Assembly (NCBI RefSeq): GCF_000739775.1 | Contig: NZ_BBJH01000044.1 | Location: 1 to 59,589, forward strand | Direction: 5' to 3' | DNA: 59,589 bases | From: Paraburkholderia heleia NBRC 101817 | GTDB taxonomy: Bacteria > Pseudomonadota > Gammaproteobacteria > Burkholderiales > Burkholderiaceae | Part shown: positions 1 to 8,482 of the stretch, piece by piece | How the letters are laid out: every line of letters starts with the position of its first letter | Position numbering within the stretch: position 1 is the stretch's first letter | Made by a program: the position numbers and the translations under genes | The notes under the pieces: generated by a model | What the model saw: the letters and a program-made list of their open reading frames with translations, nothing else | What the model was told of the DNA's origin: nothing | Database searches by the model: none

Positions 1-17
1 GCGTCGATTGCCTCGAA

Positions 18-1211
18 TTACTGTCGAGCCAGAAATTTCGTCGCCAAATGCACCCAAAACGACGATCCGACCGGCAGCAGTTGATCGTTGAAGTCATAGC
101 TCGCGTTGTGCAACATGCAAGGGCCTGCGCCATGTCCTGCATCCCGGTGGCCGCCTTCGCCGTTGCCCAGAAACGCGTAGCAGCCGGGCTTCTCCAGCAG
201 CATGAACGAGAAGTCCTCGGCGCCCATGGTCGGCTCGACGTTCGCATCGACGTGATCGGCGCCGACCACCTCACGCATGACCTCCGCGGCGAACTGCGTC
301 TCCGCGCTGCTGTTCACAGTCGGCGGATAGTTGCGATGGAAGGTGATGTCGACCGAGCAGTCGTACGCTTCAGCCGTGCTTTCGGCGATCTTGCGCAGTC
401 GCGATTCGATCAGATCCAGCGTTTCCGTCGTAAAGGTGCGCACCGTTCCCGCGATCCAGGCCGTGTTCGGCACCACATTGACTGCGTCGCCCGCATGAAT
501 CTGCGTGATCGAGAGGACGGCCGTATCGAGCGGCTTCTTGTTGCGCGTGATGATGCTCTGCAAGCCGTTCGCGATCTGCACCGCCGTGAAGACCGGATCC
601 CGGCCATTGTGCGGCAGTGCGGCATGCGAACCTACGCCCTTGATTTCAATGCGGAATTCGTTGCTTGAAGCCATAATCGGCCCTTCGGTCACGCCGAAGT
701 AGCCGGCCGGCATGCCAGGCCAGTTGTGAATGCCGAAAACGGCATCCACCGGAAATTGCGTGAAGAGGCCATCTTCGATCATGGCTTTCGCGCCCGCACC
801 GCCTTCTTCGGCGGGCTGGAAAATAAAGACGATCGTGCCGTCGAACTGTCCATGCTGCGCGAGATATTGCGCAGCGCCAAGCAGCATCGCGGTATGGCCG
901 TCGTGACCGCACGCGTGCATCTTGCCTTCGTTGCGCGAGCGATGATCGAACGTGTTGAGCTCCTGGATCGGTAACGCGTCCATATCGGCGCGCAATCCGA
1001 CCATTCGTTTACCGGTGCCGCGTTTGAGCACGCCGACGACGCCGGTCTTGCCCATGCCCCGATGCACGTCAATGCCCCATTCTGTGAGCTTTGCCGCAAC
1101 GAGGTCGGAGGTCTGGGTTTCTTCGTAGCGCAATTCGGGATGTGCGTGGATCGTTCGTCGGAGGCCCTGAATTTCGCCTTGCGCGGCCTGGATTTCCGGA
1201 ATCAGTTTCAT
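18..1211 (-). CDS. M20-family amidohydrolase (hippurate / N-acyl-amino-acid hydrolase type)
   Basis: Predicted cytosolic, metal-dependent hydrolase that removes an acyl group from an N-acylated amino acid or related amide. The 397-residue product is full family length. Motifs seen are GLRADMDALP near residues 72-81, the metal-binding HACGHDGH at 99-106 (Cys101 and His103 are the expected ligands), QPAEEGG at 132-138, and a late PCMLHN segment that supplies a further histidine. The ATG at 1211 gives the usual N-terminus. The gene is divergent from the molybdopterin oxidoreductase and ends 17 bases from the window edge, so any downstream operon partner is not visible. The substrate cannot be read from sequence; hippurate, indole-acetyl-amino acids and other N-acyl compounds are all possible in this family. 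Confidence 0.88.
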   Translation of the reverse strand: MKLIPEIQAAQGEIQGLRRTIHAHPELRYEETQTSDLVAAKLTEWGIDVHRGMGKTGVVGVLKRGTGKRMVGLRADMDALPIQELNTFDHRSRNEGKMHACGHDGHTAMLLGAAQYLAQHGQFDGTIVFIFQPAEEGGAGAKAMIEDGLFTQFPVDAVFGIHNWPGMPAGYFGVTEGPIMASSNEFRIEIKGVGSHAALPHNGRDPVFTAVQIANGLQSIITRNKKPLDTAVLSITQIHAGDAVNVVPNTAWIAGTVRTFTTETLDLIESRLRKIAESTAEAYDCSVDITFHRNYPPTVNSSAETQFAAEVMREVVGADHVDANVEPTMGAEDFSFMLLEKPGCYAFLGNGEGGHRDAGHGAGPCMLHNASYDFNDQLLPVGSSFWVHLATKFLARQ

Positions 1212-1342
1212 GGCGGACGGTGCTCAAAAAGTGGGCACCCGGCCTTTGTCTCCAAAATAGGCCGGGTCTAGACGGACCATTCTACGCCGAACCTTTTTTT
1301 TCGCGCCAACCCACCTGGTGCCGACAGGGCGCGCGCGCTGGA

Positions 1343-1348
1343 CATAAT
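1343..1348 (+). promoter_or_regulatory. Possible -10 element for the molybdopterin oxidoreductase gene
   Basis: CATAAT lies 51 bases before the start codon in an otherwise GC-rich gap between two divergent genes, with a weak -35 candidate CCGACA at 1321-1326 (16-bp spacer). This is only a by-eye match. Confidence 0.3.
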
Positions 1349-1398
1349 AAAATCGCAGTTACGCCAGAACGCCAGAGCGCCTTACCCAAGGATTTCCG

Positions 1399-3477
1399 AT
1401 GAACGCCCCAGCCGAATTTGCGCGTGCAGTGTGCCCGCACGATTGCCCCGATACCTGCGCGATGCGCGTGACCGTCGAAAACGGCCGGGCGATCAAGGTG
1501 AGCGGCGACCCCGACCATCCGCCTACGCAGGGCGTGTTGTGCACGAAGGTGACCCGTTATGCCGAACGAGTCCATCACCCGAAGCGCTTGACGCAGCCGA
1601 TGAAACGGGTCGGGCGCAAGGGGGAAGGGCGTTTCGAGCCGATCAGCTGGGACGCGGCCACCCGGATCGCCGCTGAACGCCTCGGCGAGATCGCGCAGCG
1701 CGCCCCCGAAGCCATCCTGCCGTACAGCTATGCCGGCACGATGGGGCTCGTTCAGGGCGATAGCATCGCCCAGCGCTTCTTTCACACGCTCGGCGCGTCG
1801 CGTCTCGATCGAACGATCTGCGCGGCAGCGGGCGCCGCCGGGCTGCGTTATACGTTCGGCTCGAGCCTCGGCATGCTCGCGGAGTATTTCGCAGAAAGCG
1901 AAGTGATCCTGATTTGGGGCGCCAACCCGATCGCGTCGAACCTGCACTTCTGGACCCGCGCGCAAGAAGCGAAACGCAACGGCGCGAAGCTGATCGCGAT
2001 CGATCCGTATCGTTCGCTCACGGCCGAGAAGTGCCACCAGCACATTGCGCTCAAGCCCGGTACAGACGGCGCGCTTGCGCTCGGCATGATGCACTTGCTG
2101 ATCACCGAGGAGCGGCTCGACCACGATTACATTGCGGCCCACACACACGGCTTTGAAGCGCTGAAGGCGCGTGCGCTAACCTACACGCCCGCGCGCGTCG
2201 CCGCGATCTGCGGCATCGAGGAACAGGTCGTCGTTGATCTCGCGCGCCTCTACGCCTCGACGCGCAAGGCGGCCATTCGCATGAACTATGGCCTGCAACG
2301 GGTGCGCGGCGGTGGCAACGCCGTGCGCGCCATTGCCTGCCTGCCCGCGTTGACGGGCGCGTGGCGCGAGCGCGCCGGCGGCGTGCTGCTTTCGTCGTCG
2401 GGCTGGGCTCCCGTTGATGCGAATGCGCTCCAGCGTCCGGATCTGATCCCGGGCTGGCCGCAGCACCAGCCGCGCATCGTCAACATGAACCAGATCGGCG
2501 ACGCGCTCACACATACAGACGACGCAGCATTCGGGCCGAAAATCGAAGCGATCGTCGTCTACAACTCGAATCCGGTTGCCGTTGCGCCCGAGTCGGCGAA
2601 GGTCGCGGCTGGTTTTGCACGCGAAGACCTCTTCACGATCGTGCTCGAGCAGTTCCAGACCGACACCGCCGATTATGCCGACCTGCTGCTACCCGCCACG
2701 ACCCAGCTCGAACATCTCGACGTCCACAAGTCCTACGGCCATACGCACGTCATGGCGAACCTGCCTGCCATCGCGCCCGTTGGCGAGGCGCGGCCGAATA
2801 CCGAAATCTTCCGTTGCATCGCGCGCGCGATGGGCCTGATCGAGCCGGCCCTGTTCGAAAGCGACGAAGACGTGGCGGCCCAGGCATTCGACTGGAGTGA
2901 TCCCGCGCTGGGCGGCGCCGACTGGGCGGCGCTCAAACGCGAAGGCTGGCTGAAGCTGGACATTCCCGACGCGCCGTTCGCGAACGGCGGTTTTCGCACG
3001 CCCACGGGCAAGTGCGAGTTCCATAGCGAGGCGCTTGCGCAGGCAGGGCTCGATCCGCTGCCCGATTACCTGCCGCCGCACGAGTCGGCGGACGGCTCGC
3101 CCGAGCTCGCAGCGCGTTATCCGCTCGCGATGATTTCGCCGCCCGCGCGCAACTTCCTGAACAGCACCTTCGTGAACGTGGAGAGCCTGCGCGCGACAGA
3201 AGGGGAGCCGCACGTGGACCTCCATCCGGCCGATGCCGCCCGCCGCGAGATTGCCGATGGCGACGAGGTCCGCGTGTTCAACGACCGCGGCTCGATGCGC
3301 GCACGGGCGCGTGTGACCGATCGGGCACGCAGCGGCCTCGTGGTGGGCCTGTCGATCTGGTGGAAGAAGCTTGCGCCGGACGGCCGCAACGCTAACGAAG
3401 TGACGAGCCAGGCGCTCACCGACCTTGGCGGCTCGGCGACTTTCTACGATTGCCTGGTCGAGGTCGAGCGCGCCTGA
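1399..3477 (+). CDS. Molybdopterin-dependent oxidoreductase, DMSO reductase superfamily
   Basis: Large catalytic-subunit-type oxidoreductase of 692 residues expected to bind a bis-MGD molybdenum cofactor. The N-terminus carries a cysteine cluster CPHDCPDTC (Cys12, 16, 20) followed by Cys48 in GVLCTK, the arrangement of the [4Fe-4S] site in this superfamily. The body has the Mo-cofactor-binding signatures (IWGANPIASN, YNSNPVAVAPES), and the C-terminal ~110 residues form the dinucleotide-binding beta-barrel domain (PPARNFLNSTFVN, WWKKLAPDGRNANEVTS). No Tat signal is visible, so it is probably cytoplasmic. No iron-sulfur or membrane-anchor subunit lies beside it, so it looks like a single-subunit enzyme with an unknown donor and substrate. 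It stands alone between a divergent hydrolase and an acyl-CoA synthetase with its own upstream signal. Confidence 0.88.
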   Translation: MNAPAEFARAVCPHDCPDTCAMRVTVENGRAIKVSGDPDHPPTQGVLCTKVTRYAERVHHPKRLTQPMKRVGRKGEGRFEPISWDAATRIAAERLGEIAQRAPEAILPYSYAGTMGLVQGDSIAQRFFHTLGASRLDRTICAAAGAAGLRYTFGSSLGMLAEYFAESEVILIWGANPIASNLHFWTRAQEAKRNGAKLIAIDPYRSLTAEKCHQHIALKPGTDGALALGMMHLLITEERLDHDYIAAHTHGFEALKARALTYTPARVAAICGIEEQVVVDLARLYASTRKAAIRMNYGLQRVRGGGNAVRAIACLPALTGAWRERAGGVLLSSSGWAPVDANALQRPDLIPGWPQHQPRIVNMNQIGDALTHTDDAAFGPKIEAIVVYNSNPVAVAPESAKVAAGFAREDLFTIVLEQFQTDTADYADLLLPATTQLEHLDVHKSYGHTHVMANLPAIAPVGEARPNTEIFRCIARAMGLIEPALFESDEDVAAQAFDWSDPALGGADWAALKREGWLKLDIPDAPFANGGFRTPTGKCEFHSEALAQAGLDPLPDYLPPHESADGSPELAARYPLAMISPPARNFLNSTFVNVESLRATEGEPHVDLHPADAARREIADGDEVRVFNDRGSMRARARVTDRARSGLVVGLSIWWKKLAPDGRNANEVTSQALTDLGGSATFYDCLVEVERA

Positions 3478-3569
3478 AAGCGCCTCGCGATGGCGCTAGC
3501 GGCCCCGCAGCGCTTGTTCGAGGGGCCTTTCTAACTCGCTGATTTACTGACATAAAAGCTGGGTCGCCA

Positions 3570-3578
3570 TGCTACGAT
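3570..3578 (+). promoter_or_regulatory. Candidate extended -10 for fadD
   Basis: TGCTACGAT has the TGn extension followed by TACGAT, 48 bases before the fadD start. CTGACA at 3547-3552 resembles a -35 but is 20 bp away, longer than optimal, so the extended -10 would have to carry most of the activity. Confidence 0.35.
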
Positions 3579-3625
3579 CCCAATTTTTAGCACGACCATT
3601 CGAAAAATCAAGGAGGAGACGCTGC

Positions 3626-5299
3626 ATGGAAAAAGTCTGGCTGAAATCGTACCCGCCCGGCGTTCCCGCTGAAATCGACGCGAGCCGTTACGCGTCCATC
3701 ACTGCGCTGCTCGAGGAGAGCTTCAGCGAATTCCGTGCAAAGCCCGCTTTCGCCTGCATGGGCAAGACGATCACCTACGGTGAGCTGGATCGGCTCTCCC
3801 AGCGCCTGGCCGCGTGGTTCCAGTCGCGCGGCATCGCACGTGGCGCGCGCATCGCGCTCATGATGCCCAACGTGCTCCAGTATCCGGTCGCGCTCGCCGC
3901 CGTATTGCGCGCGGGATACGTCGTCGTGAACGTGAACCCGCTCTACACGCCGCGCGAACTCGAACACCAGTTGAAGGACAGCGGCGCCGAGGCGATCGTC
4001 GTCCTCGAGAATTTCGCCGGGACCGTGAGCGCGGTCGTCGCCAATACGCGCGTGAAGCACGTGCTCGTCGCGGCGATGGGCGATCTCCTTGGCGCGAAGG
4101 GCTTCATCGTCAACTTCGTCGTGCGGCGCGTGAAGAAGATGGTGCCCGCCTGGAACCTGCCCGGCCACGTGCGCTTCAACGACGCGCTCGCCGAAGGAGC
4201 GCGCAAAGGCTTCAAGCGCGTCGAGCAGACACCCGAGGACGTCGCCTTCCTCCAGTACACGGGCGGCACGACCGGTGTGGCCAAAGGGGCGACGCTGCTG
4301 CATCGCAACCTGATCGCCAACGTGCTGCAGTCGGCGGCATGGACCGAGCCCGCGCTTGCGAAATTGCCGTCCGGTGCGCAGCCTGTGACGGTCGCGGCGC
4401 TGCCGCTTTATCATGTGTTTGCGTTGACCGTTTGCGGGCTCCTGTCGCTGCGCACCGGCGGTCTCGCGATCCTGATTCCGAATCCGCGCGATATCGCCGG
4501 CATGATCAAGTCGCTGCGTGGCTACTCGATCACGTGTTTCCCCGCGGTGAACACGCTCTACAACGCGATGCTCAACCATCCGGATTTCGGCAATCTGGAC
4601 TTCACGCACCTGCTCGTTGCGAACGGCGGCGGAATGGCGGTGCAGGAAGCGGTGGCCAGGCGCTGGTACGAGCGCACGCATACGCCGATCGTCGAAGGCT
4701 ATGGCCTCTCGGAAACCTCCCCCAGCGTGACCTGCAATCCGGTCACGGCGACGGAATACACCGGCACGATCGGCCTGCCGCTGCCTTCCACCGAAATCTC
4801 GATCCGCGACGACGCCGGCAACGAACTGCCGATCGGCGAAACGGGCGAGATCTGCATCCGCGGGCCGCAGGTGATGGCGGGCTACTGGCAGCGCCCGGAA
4901 GAAACGGCAAAGGTCATGACGCCGGACGGCTACTTCAAGTCGGGCGACATCGGTCTCATCGACGCGCGCGGCTACATCAAGCTCGTCGACCGCAAGAAGG
5001 ACATGATTCTGGTCTCGGGCTTCAATGTCTATCCGAACGAAGTCGAGGACGTCGTGGCCAGACTGCCGGGCGTGTTCGAGGTGGCGGCGGTGGGCGTGCC
5101 GGACCAGAATTCGGGCGAGGCAGTGAAGCTCTATATCGTCAAGAAGGACCCGGCGCTCACCGACCAGGACGTGTTCGAGTACTGCAAGACGCAGCTCACC
5201 GGCTACAAGCGGCCGAAGATCATCGAGTTCCGCAATGATCTGCCCAAGAGCAACGTCGGCAAGATCCTGCGCCGCGAGCTGCGCGACGGTCGCGCCTGA
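3626..5299 (+). CDS. fadD: Long-chain fatty acid-CoA ligase (AMP-forming acyl-CoA synthetase)
   Basis: Activates a fatty acid with ATP to acyl-AMP and then acyl-CoA, the entry step of beta-oxidation, acting at the inner face of the inner membrane. The start at 3626 is chosen because a strong AGGAGGAG ribosome site sits just upstream and the family N-terminus begins with MEKVWLKSYP; the open frame extends 19 codons further without support. The 557-residue length matches bacterial FadD. Motifs are the ATP/AMP loop YTGGTTGVAKG at residues 211-221, YGLSETSP at 359-366, a later YFKSGDIG, and the C-terminal acyl-adenylate lysine region KSNVGKILRRELR. A rho-independent terminator follows directly, so it is probably monocistronic. 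Chain-length preference cannot be read. Confidence 0.88.
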   Translation: MEKVWLKSYPPGVPAEIDASRYASITALLEESFSEFRAKPAFACMGKTITYGELDRLSQRLAAWFQSRGIARGARIALMMPNVLQYPVALAAVLRAGYVVVNVNPLYTPRELEHQLKDSGAEAIVVLENFAGTVSAVVANTRVKHVLVAAMGDLLGAKGFIVNFVVRRVKKMVPAWNLPGHVRFNDALAEGARKGFKRVEQTPEDVAFLQYTGGTTGVAKGATLLHRNLIANVLQSAAWTEPALAKLPSGAQPVTVAALPLYHVFALTVCGLLSLRTGGLAILIPNPRDIAGMIKSLRGYSITCFPAVNTLYNAMLNHPDFGNLDFTHLLVANGGGMAVQEAVARRWYERTHTPIVEGYGLSETSPSVTCNPVTATEYTGTIGLPLPSTEISIRDDAGNELPIGETGEICIRGPQVMAGYWQRPEETAKVMTPDGYFKSGDIGLIDARGYIKLVDRKKDMILVSGFNVYPNEVEDVVARLPGVFEVAAVGVPDQNSGEAVKLYIVKKDPALTDQDVFEYCKTQLTGYKRPKIIEFRNDLPKSNVGKILRRELRDGRA

Positions 5300-5351
5300 A
5301 AAGCCTGAAAACGCAAGCGCAAAGCGAAAGGCCGATGAGTCACAAGCGAAG

Positions 5352-5387
5352 AGCGGCCTGCCCATGGGAGGGCAGGCCGCTTTTTTT
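5352..5387 (+). terminator. Rho-independent terminator of fadD
   Basis: Perfect 12-bp stem (AGCGGCCTGCCC at 5352-5363 pairing with 5370-5381) with loop ATGGGA and a T7 run at 5381-5387. It lies 52 bases after the fadD stop codon. Confidence 0.92.
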
Positions 5388-5423
5388 GTACGCATTGTCG
5401 CGAAACGACGGAACGCGTCAAAG

Positions 5424-5447
5424 AAAAAAGGCGCCCGGAGGCGCCTT
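5424..5447 (-). terminator. Rho-independent terminator of the porin gene
   Basis: On the minus strand AAGGCGCC (5447-5440), a four-base loop and GGCGCCTT (5435-5428) are followed by more T residues (5429-5424). It lies 23 bases after the porin stop and faces the fadD terminator in a convergent arrangement. Confidence 0.88.
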
Positions 5448-5470
5448 CGAGATTACAGCGACTGTTCTTC

Positions 5471-6667
5471 TTAGAACTTGTGACGGATACCGACGCGAGC
5501 CGTGAACTGGTTTTCGTTGCTCGACGGCGTCAGGCCGTTGATCGACGCAACCGCGGAGCCACCCGTCGAGTCGTTGCCCGAAGCGTGCTGGTACACGCCG
5601 ATCACGTAGACGTCCGTGCGCTTCGACAGGAAGTAGTCCGTGCCCAGTGCGTACTGGTAGTACTTTGCGCCGCTTTGGCTCGAGCCGTTCGCACGCGTGA
5701 CACTGTTGCCGTCCGTGTAGTCGAACGCGAAGCCAGCCAGCAGAGCCGGCGTGAACTGGTACTTGAAGTTCGCTTCGACGTTGTTGAACGTGGCGTTCGT
5801 GCCGCGCTCGAAGATCGATGCCGAGGTCGTGCCGAGGTTGCGGAAGCTGACGTTCGAGTATGTCACGCCGAACGTTGCCGCGCCGAACGTGTATGCGCCG
5901 CCTGCACCGATGACCTGGTACGTGTTGGCCGAAGCGAAGCCGCCATAAACCGTGTTGAACGTCGTGCCCGTCACGCCGCTCGTACCCGTCAGCGGCGAAC
6001 TCGTACTGCCGGTGTTGAAGATACCGCCGAAAGCGTTCGGCGTACGTGCGTTCAGGTAACCAACGCCGAGCACGAGGGGACCGTTGTTATAGCCAGCGCC
6101 CAACGACCAGATCTGGTTCGCCGAGAAGTTGCCTGCCTGGCCGCCGAAGCTGTACGTGCCGCCGAACGTCAGGCCAGCGTAGTTGGCGCTGGTGAACTTG
6201 ACCGTATTGTTCGTACGGTAGGCGTTGTTGAAGTTGTCCAGATCCTGCGGGTGAGCTGCGATGTAGCCGCCCCACTGGTCGCCGGCTTCCAGCGGGCCAA
6301 CGTAGTCGACGACGGAGTCGTACTGGCGACCCAGCGTGACCGTGCCGAACTGTGCGCTCGAGAGACCGACGTATGCCTGACGACCGAACATCAGGCCGCC
6401 CTGGCCGAGCTTGCCGTTGTTCACGTCGAAGCCGTTTTCGAGCACGAAGACTGCCTTCAGGCCGCCGCCGAGGTCTTCAGCGCCGCGCAGGCCGAAACGG
6501 CTGCCTTGCATCACGCCGCTCGACAGGTTGTACAGGTGCTTGCCACCCGCATTCGTGTTGATGTTGAAACCTTCGTCGATGATACCGTACAGCGTGACGC
6601 TGCTCTGGGCGTGAGCAACGCCCGCGAACGCGCCCAGCGCAGCAAGCGCGAGAAGCGACTTCTTCAT
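5471..6667 (-). CDS. Gram-negative outer-membrane general porin
   Basis: Trimeric diffusion channel of the OmpC/Burkholderia porin family in the outer membrane. The 398-residue precursor starts with a clear Sec signal peptide (MKKSLLALAALGAFAGVAHA, cleavage after AHA at residue 20), and the mature protein begins QSSVTLYGIIDEGF, a common porin N-terminus. Typical segments are GSRFGLRGAEDLGGGLKAVF, the FGRQAYVGL/VTLGRQYD pair and alternating beta-strand pattern throughout. The C-terminal residue is phenylalanine in VGIRHKF, the BAM recognition signature. A GGAGA ribosome site precedes the ATG. Its long AT-richer upstream region separates it from the divergent coq7. Pore selectivity cannot be deduced. 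Confidence 0.95.
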   Translation of the reverse strand: MKKSLLALAALGAFAGVAHAQSSVTLYGIIDEGFNINTNAGGKHLYNLSSGVMQGSRFGLRGAEDLGGGLKAVFVLENGFDVNNGKLGQGGLMFGRQAYVGLSSAQFGTVTLGRQYDSVVDYVGPLEAGDQWGGYIAAHPQDLDNFNNAYRTNNTVKFTSANYAGLTFGGTYSFGGQAGNFSANQIWSLGAGYNNGPLVLGVGYLNARTPNAFGGIFNTGSTSSPLTGTSGVTGTTFNTVYGGFASANTYQVIGAGGAYTFGAATFGVTYSNVSFRNLGTTSASIFERGTNATFNNVEANFKYQFTPALLAGFAFDYTDGNSVTRANGSSQSGAKYYQYALGTDYFLSKRTDVYVIGVYQHASGNDSTGGSAVASINGLTPSSNENQFTARVGIRHKF

Positions 6668-6973
6668 TGAATGATCTCCAGTGTTTGCGAATCTTTTGCG
6701 TCTTGTAACGGAACCGGTTTTTTATCGTGCGTGGTCCCGTCCTTCTAACTTCGCGAGAAGTTGCCACGTAATGTAACAAAAGGGTTAATAGTCACAAAGG
6801 AAAAGCCGGGTCACCGCTAAGTACCTGTTTCGTTTACACAACATGGTCTAGAATACGCGCCTATCTATCGGCTCTGCCCCGGATTGACGGATCTCCGTGA
6901 GTTTGTGTAGGGGTGGAGGGGCAGTCCGGGCGAGCGGGAAGGCCGGCTCGCCGAAGACACGAAAGGAGGCTGG
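6668..6973. other. Divergent porin / coq7 intergenic region
   Basis: About 306 bases without a gene. The porin side is relatively AT-rich and holds the perfect palindrome AACTTCGCGAGAAGTT (6747-6762). The coq7 side holds a possible -10 TAGAAT (6849-6854) and a leader of roughly 110 nt with competing inverted repeats. I could not place a convincing sigma70 pair for the porin. Confidence 0.55.
6747..6762. promoter_or_regulatory. Palindrome upstream of the porin, possible operator
   Basis: AACTTC-GCGA-GAAGTT is a perfect 6+4+6 inverted repeat 80-95 bases upstream of the porin start. The size and position suit a dimeric transcription factor, but I do not recognise the motif. Confidence 0.35.
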
Positions 6974-7636
6974 ATGCTGCTAGACGACTTGATTACCGAA
7001 TTCGACCGGGGCCTGCGCTCGCTCACCGGCGTGTCGCGCATGACGCGTCCGATGCCGCAGCCTTCCCCCGTTACCATCGAAGTGACGCCCGAGGGCGATG
7101 CCATGCCAGCCGGCAGCGAACTCACGCCCGCCGAGCGCACCCACGCCGCCGGCCTCATGCGTGTCAATCACGTCGGCGAAGTGTGCGCGCAGGCGCTGTA
7201 TCAGGCGCAGAAAATCTCGGCGCGCTCGCCCTCGCTCAAGGCGGCCTTCGAGCAGGCTGCGCGCGAAGAAGAGGATCACCTCGCGTGGACCTCGCGCCGC
7301 CTGCAGGCGCTCGACTCGCGCCCGAGCCTGCTCAATCCGCTCTGGTACGCGGGCGCGCTCGCGATCGGCTTCGCCGCCGGCCGTCTGGGCGACAAGGTGA
7401 GTCTCGGCTTCATGGCCGAAACCGAACGCCAGGTCGAGCATCATCTCGACAGCCATCTCGACAGCCTGCCCCCCGCCGATCTCGAGTCGCGCGCGGTCGT
7501 CGAGCAGATGCGCGCCGACGAAATCTCGCACGCAAAATCGGCCACCGATCTGGGCGGAGTCGAATTGCCTTTGCCGGTGCGTTCGCTAATGCGTGTAGCA
7601 TCGAAAGTCATGACGCGCACCGCCTACTACATCTGA
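6974..7636 (+). CDS. coq7: 2-polyprenyl-3-methyl-6-methoxy-1,4-benzoquinone monooxygenase (Coq7 family)
   Basis: Di-iron hydroxylase of ubiquinone synthesis, hydroxylating demethoxyubiquinone in the membrane-associated pathway. The 220-residue protein has the Coq7 four-helix ligand set: Glu69 in HVGEV, E99-x2-H102 in REEEDH, Glu151 in MAETERQVEHH near residues 148-157, and E183-x2-H186 in DEISH. The N-terminal ~55 residues are a family-typical extension. GAAAGGAGG is the ribosome site before the ATG at 6974. Many betaproteobacteria use Coq7 rather than the FAD enzyme UbiF for this step. It stands alone between the divergent porin and the mra promoter. Confidence 0.95.
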   Translation: MLLDDLITEFDRGLRSLTGVSRMTRPMPQPSPVTIEVTPEGDAMPAGSELTPAERTHAAGLMRVNHVGEVCAQALYQAQKISARSPSLKAAFEQAAREEEDHLAWTSRRLQALDSRPSLLNPLWYAGALAIGFAAGRLGDKVSLGFMAETERQVEHHLDSHLDSLPPADLESRAVVEQMRADEISHAKSATDLGGVELPLPVRSLMRVASKVMTRTAYYI

Positions 7637-7897
7637 TTAATGGGCTTGGGCCGGCAATCGCTGCCGGCTCAAACCAGGATTTATCTTTCAGAGCTTTCAG
7701 CACCCGGTTTTAATCCCCGCAAGCCCCCGCTCGATCCCACCGAAGGCCGTTTATCGCCGCGCTTTTCACGTATCACCTTCAGAACCTGCGTTAGCTCATT
7801 CATTCATAACGGTTTTTGGCTTTTGTCCGGACTTCAACAAGCGCCGCTAAGTCCTTGTTCTAGCGGATAAATTTCGTCAAAAAACGTCCAGTCTCCC

Positions 7898-7926
7898 TTG
7901 ACCCTCGTTGGGCGTTCCTCTAAAGT
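7898..7926 (+). promoter_or_regulatory. Promoter of the mra/dcw cluster
   Basis: TTGACC (7898-7903), a 17-bp spacer and TAAAGT (7921-7926) form a near-consensus sigma70 promoter about 110 bases before mraZ. The phased repeat array overlaps the end of the -10, as expected for repressor control by MraZ. Confidence 0.75.
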
Positions 7927-7960
7927 GGGAGACAGTGTGAGAAAGTGTATTTTTGTGTGA
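7922..7960 (+). promoter_or_regulatory. MraZ box array (four 10-bp-phased repeats)
   Basis: TGGGA (7926-7930), TGTGA (7936-7940), TGTAT (7946-7950) and TGTGA (7956-7960) recur exactly every 10 bp; the first three follow the common flank A-A/C-A-G. Characterised MraZ proteins bind direct TGGGN-type repeats separated by 5-bp spacers just downstream of the mra promoter. The position and phase here fit autoregulation of the dcw cluster. Confidence 0.75.
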
Positions 7961-8036
7961 TTTCAAGCGCGTATTCAGGTAGATTTTCCGGGAATTCAGG
8001 TGGGCGGCGAAAGGCGCCGCATCAGGGGGGAGCAAA

Positions 8037-8465
8037 TTGTTCCAGGGGGCGTCGGCGCTGACACTCGATGCGAAAGGACGGATGTCGATTCCGTCGCGCT
8101 ATCGGGAAGCGCTGCAACAACAGGCAGAAGGACGGGTGACGATCACCAAGCACCCGGACGGCTGCCTGTTGCTGTTTCCGCGCCCCGAATGGGAAGTGTT
8201 CCGCTCGAAGGTCGCCGCGTTGCCGATGGACGCGCACTGGTGGCGCCGCATTTTTCTCGGCAATGCGTCCGACGTCGATGTCGACAGTGCGGGCCGCGTG
8301 CTCGTCTCACCTGAATTACGTCTGGCGGCGGGAATGGAAAAGGAAGTCATGCTGCTCGGCATGGGTAGTCATTTTGAGTTGTGGGATGCGCAGACCTACG
8401 CCGCCAAGGAACAGGCGGCGATGGCGCAGGGCATGCCCGACGCCTTGAAAAATTTCACGTTCTGA
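8037..8465 (+). CDS. mraZ: Transcriptional regulator MraZ
   Basis: DNA-binding regulator heading the dcw cluster; in enterobacteria it represses its own promoter. The 142-residue product contains two SpoVT/AbrB-like half domains, each with the D-x3-R signature: LDAKGRMSIPSRYR near the N-terminus and VDSAGRVLVSPELR in the middle. Translation must start at TTG (8037-8039), because the conserved MFQGASALTLD N-terminus begins there and GGGGGGAG is a strong ribosome site immediately upstream. It is followed after 17 bases by rsmH. Its likely target is the repeat array 77-115 bases upstream. Confidence 0.96.
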   Translation: MFQGASALTLDAKGRMSIPSRYREALQQQAEGRVTITKHPDGCLLLFPRPEWEVFRSKVAALPMDAHWWRRIFLGNASDVDVDSAGRVLVSPELRLAAGMEKEVMLLGMGSHFELWDAQTYAAKEQAAMAQGMPDALKNFTF

Positions 8466-8482
8466 TCGCGGTTCAAAAAGCT

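Larger units (their letters stand above)
7637..8036 (+). other. coq7-mraZ intergenic region with mra leader
   Basis: 400 bases. A stem GCCGGCA (7650-7656) / TGCCGGC (7662-7668) follows coq7 but has no T tract, so termination there is doubtful. The mra promoter and its repeat boxes lie at 7898-7960, leaving a leader of about 100 nt before mraZ. I see no open frame with a supported start. Confidence 0.6.

Noticed and set aside
3608..5395. 595-codon minus-strand open frame over fadD
   Set aside because: Fully antisense to fadD, with no recognisable motif. It spans the fadD terminator.
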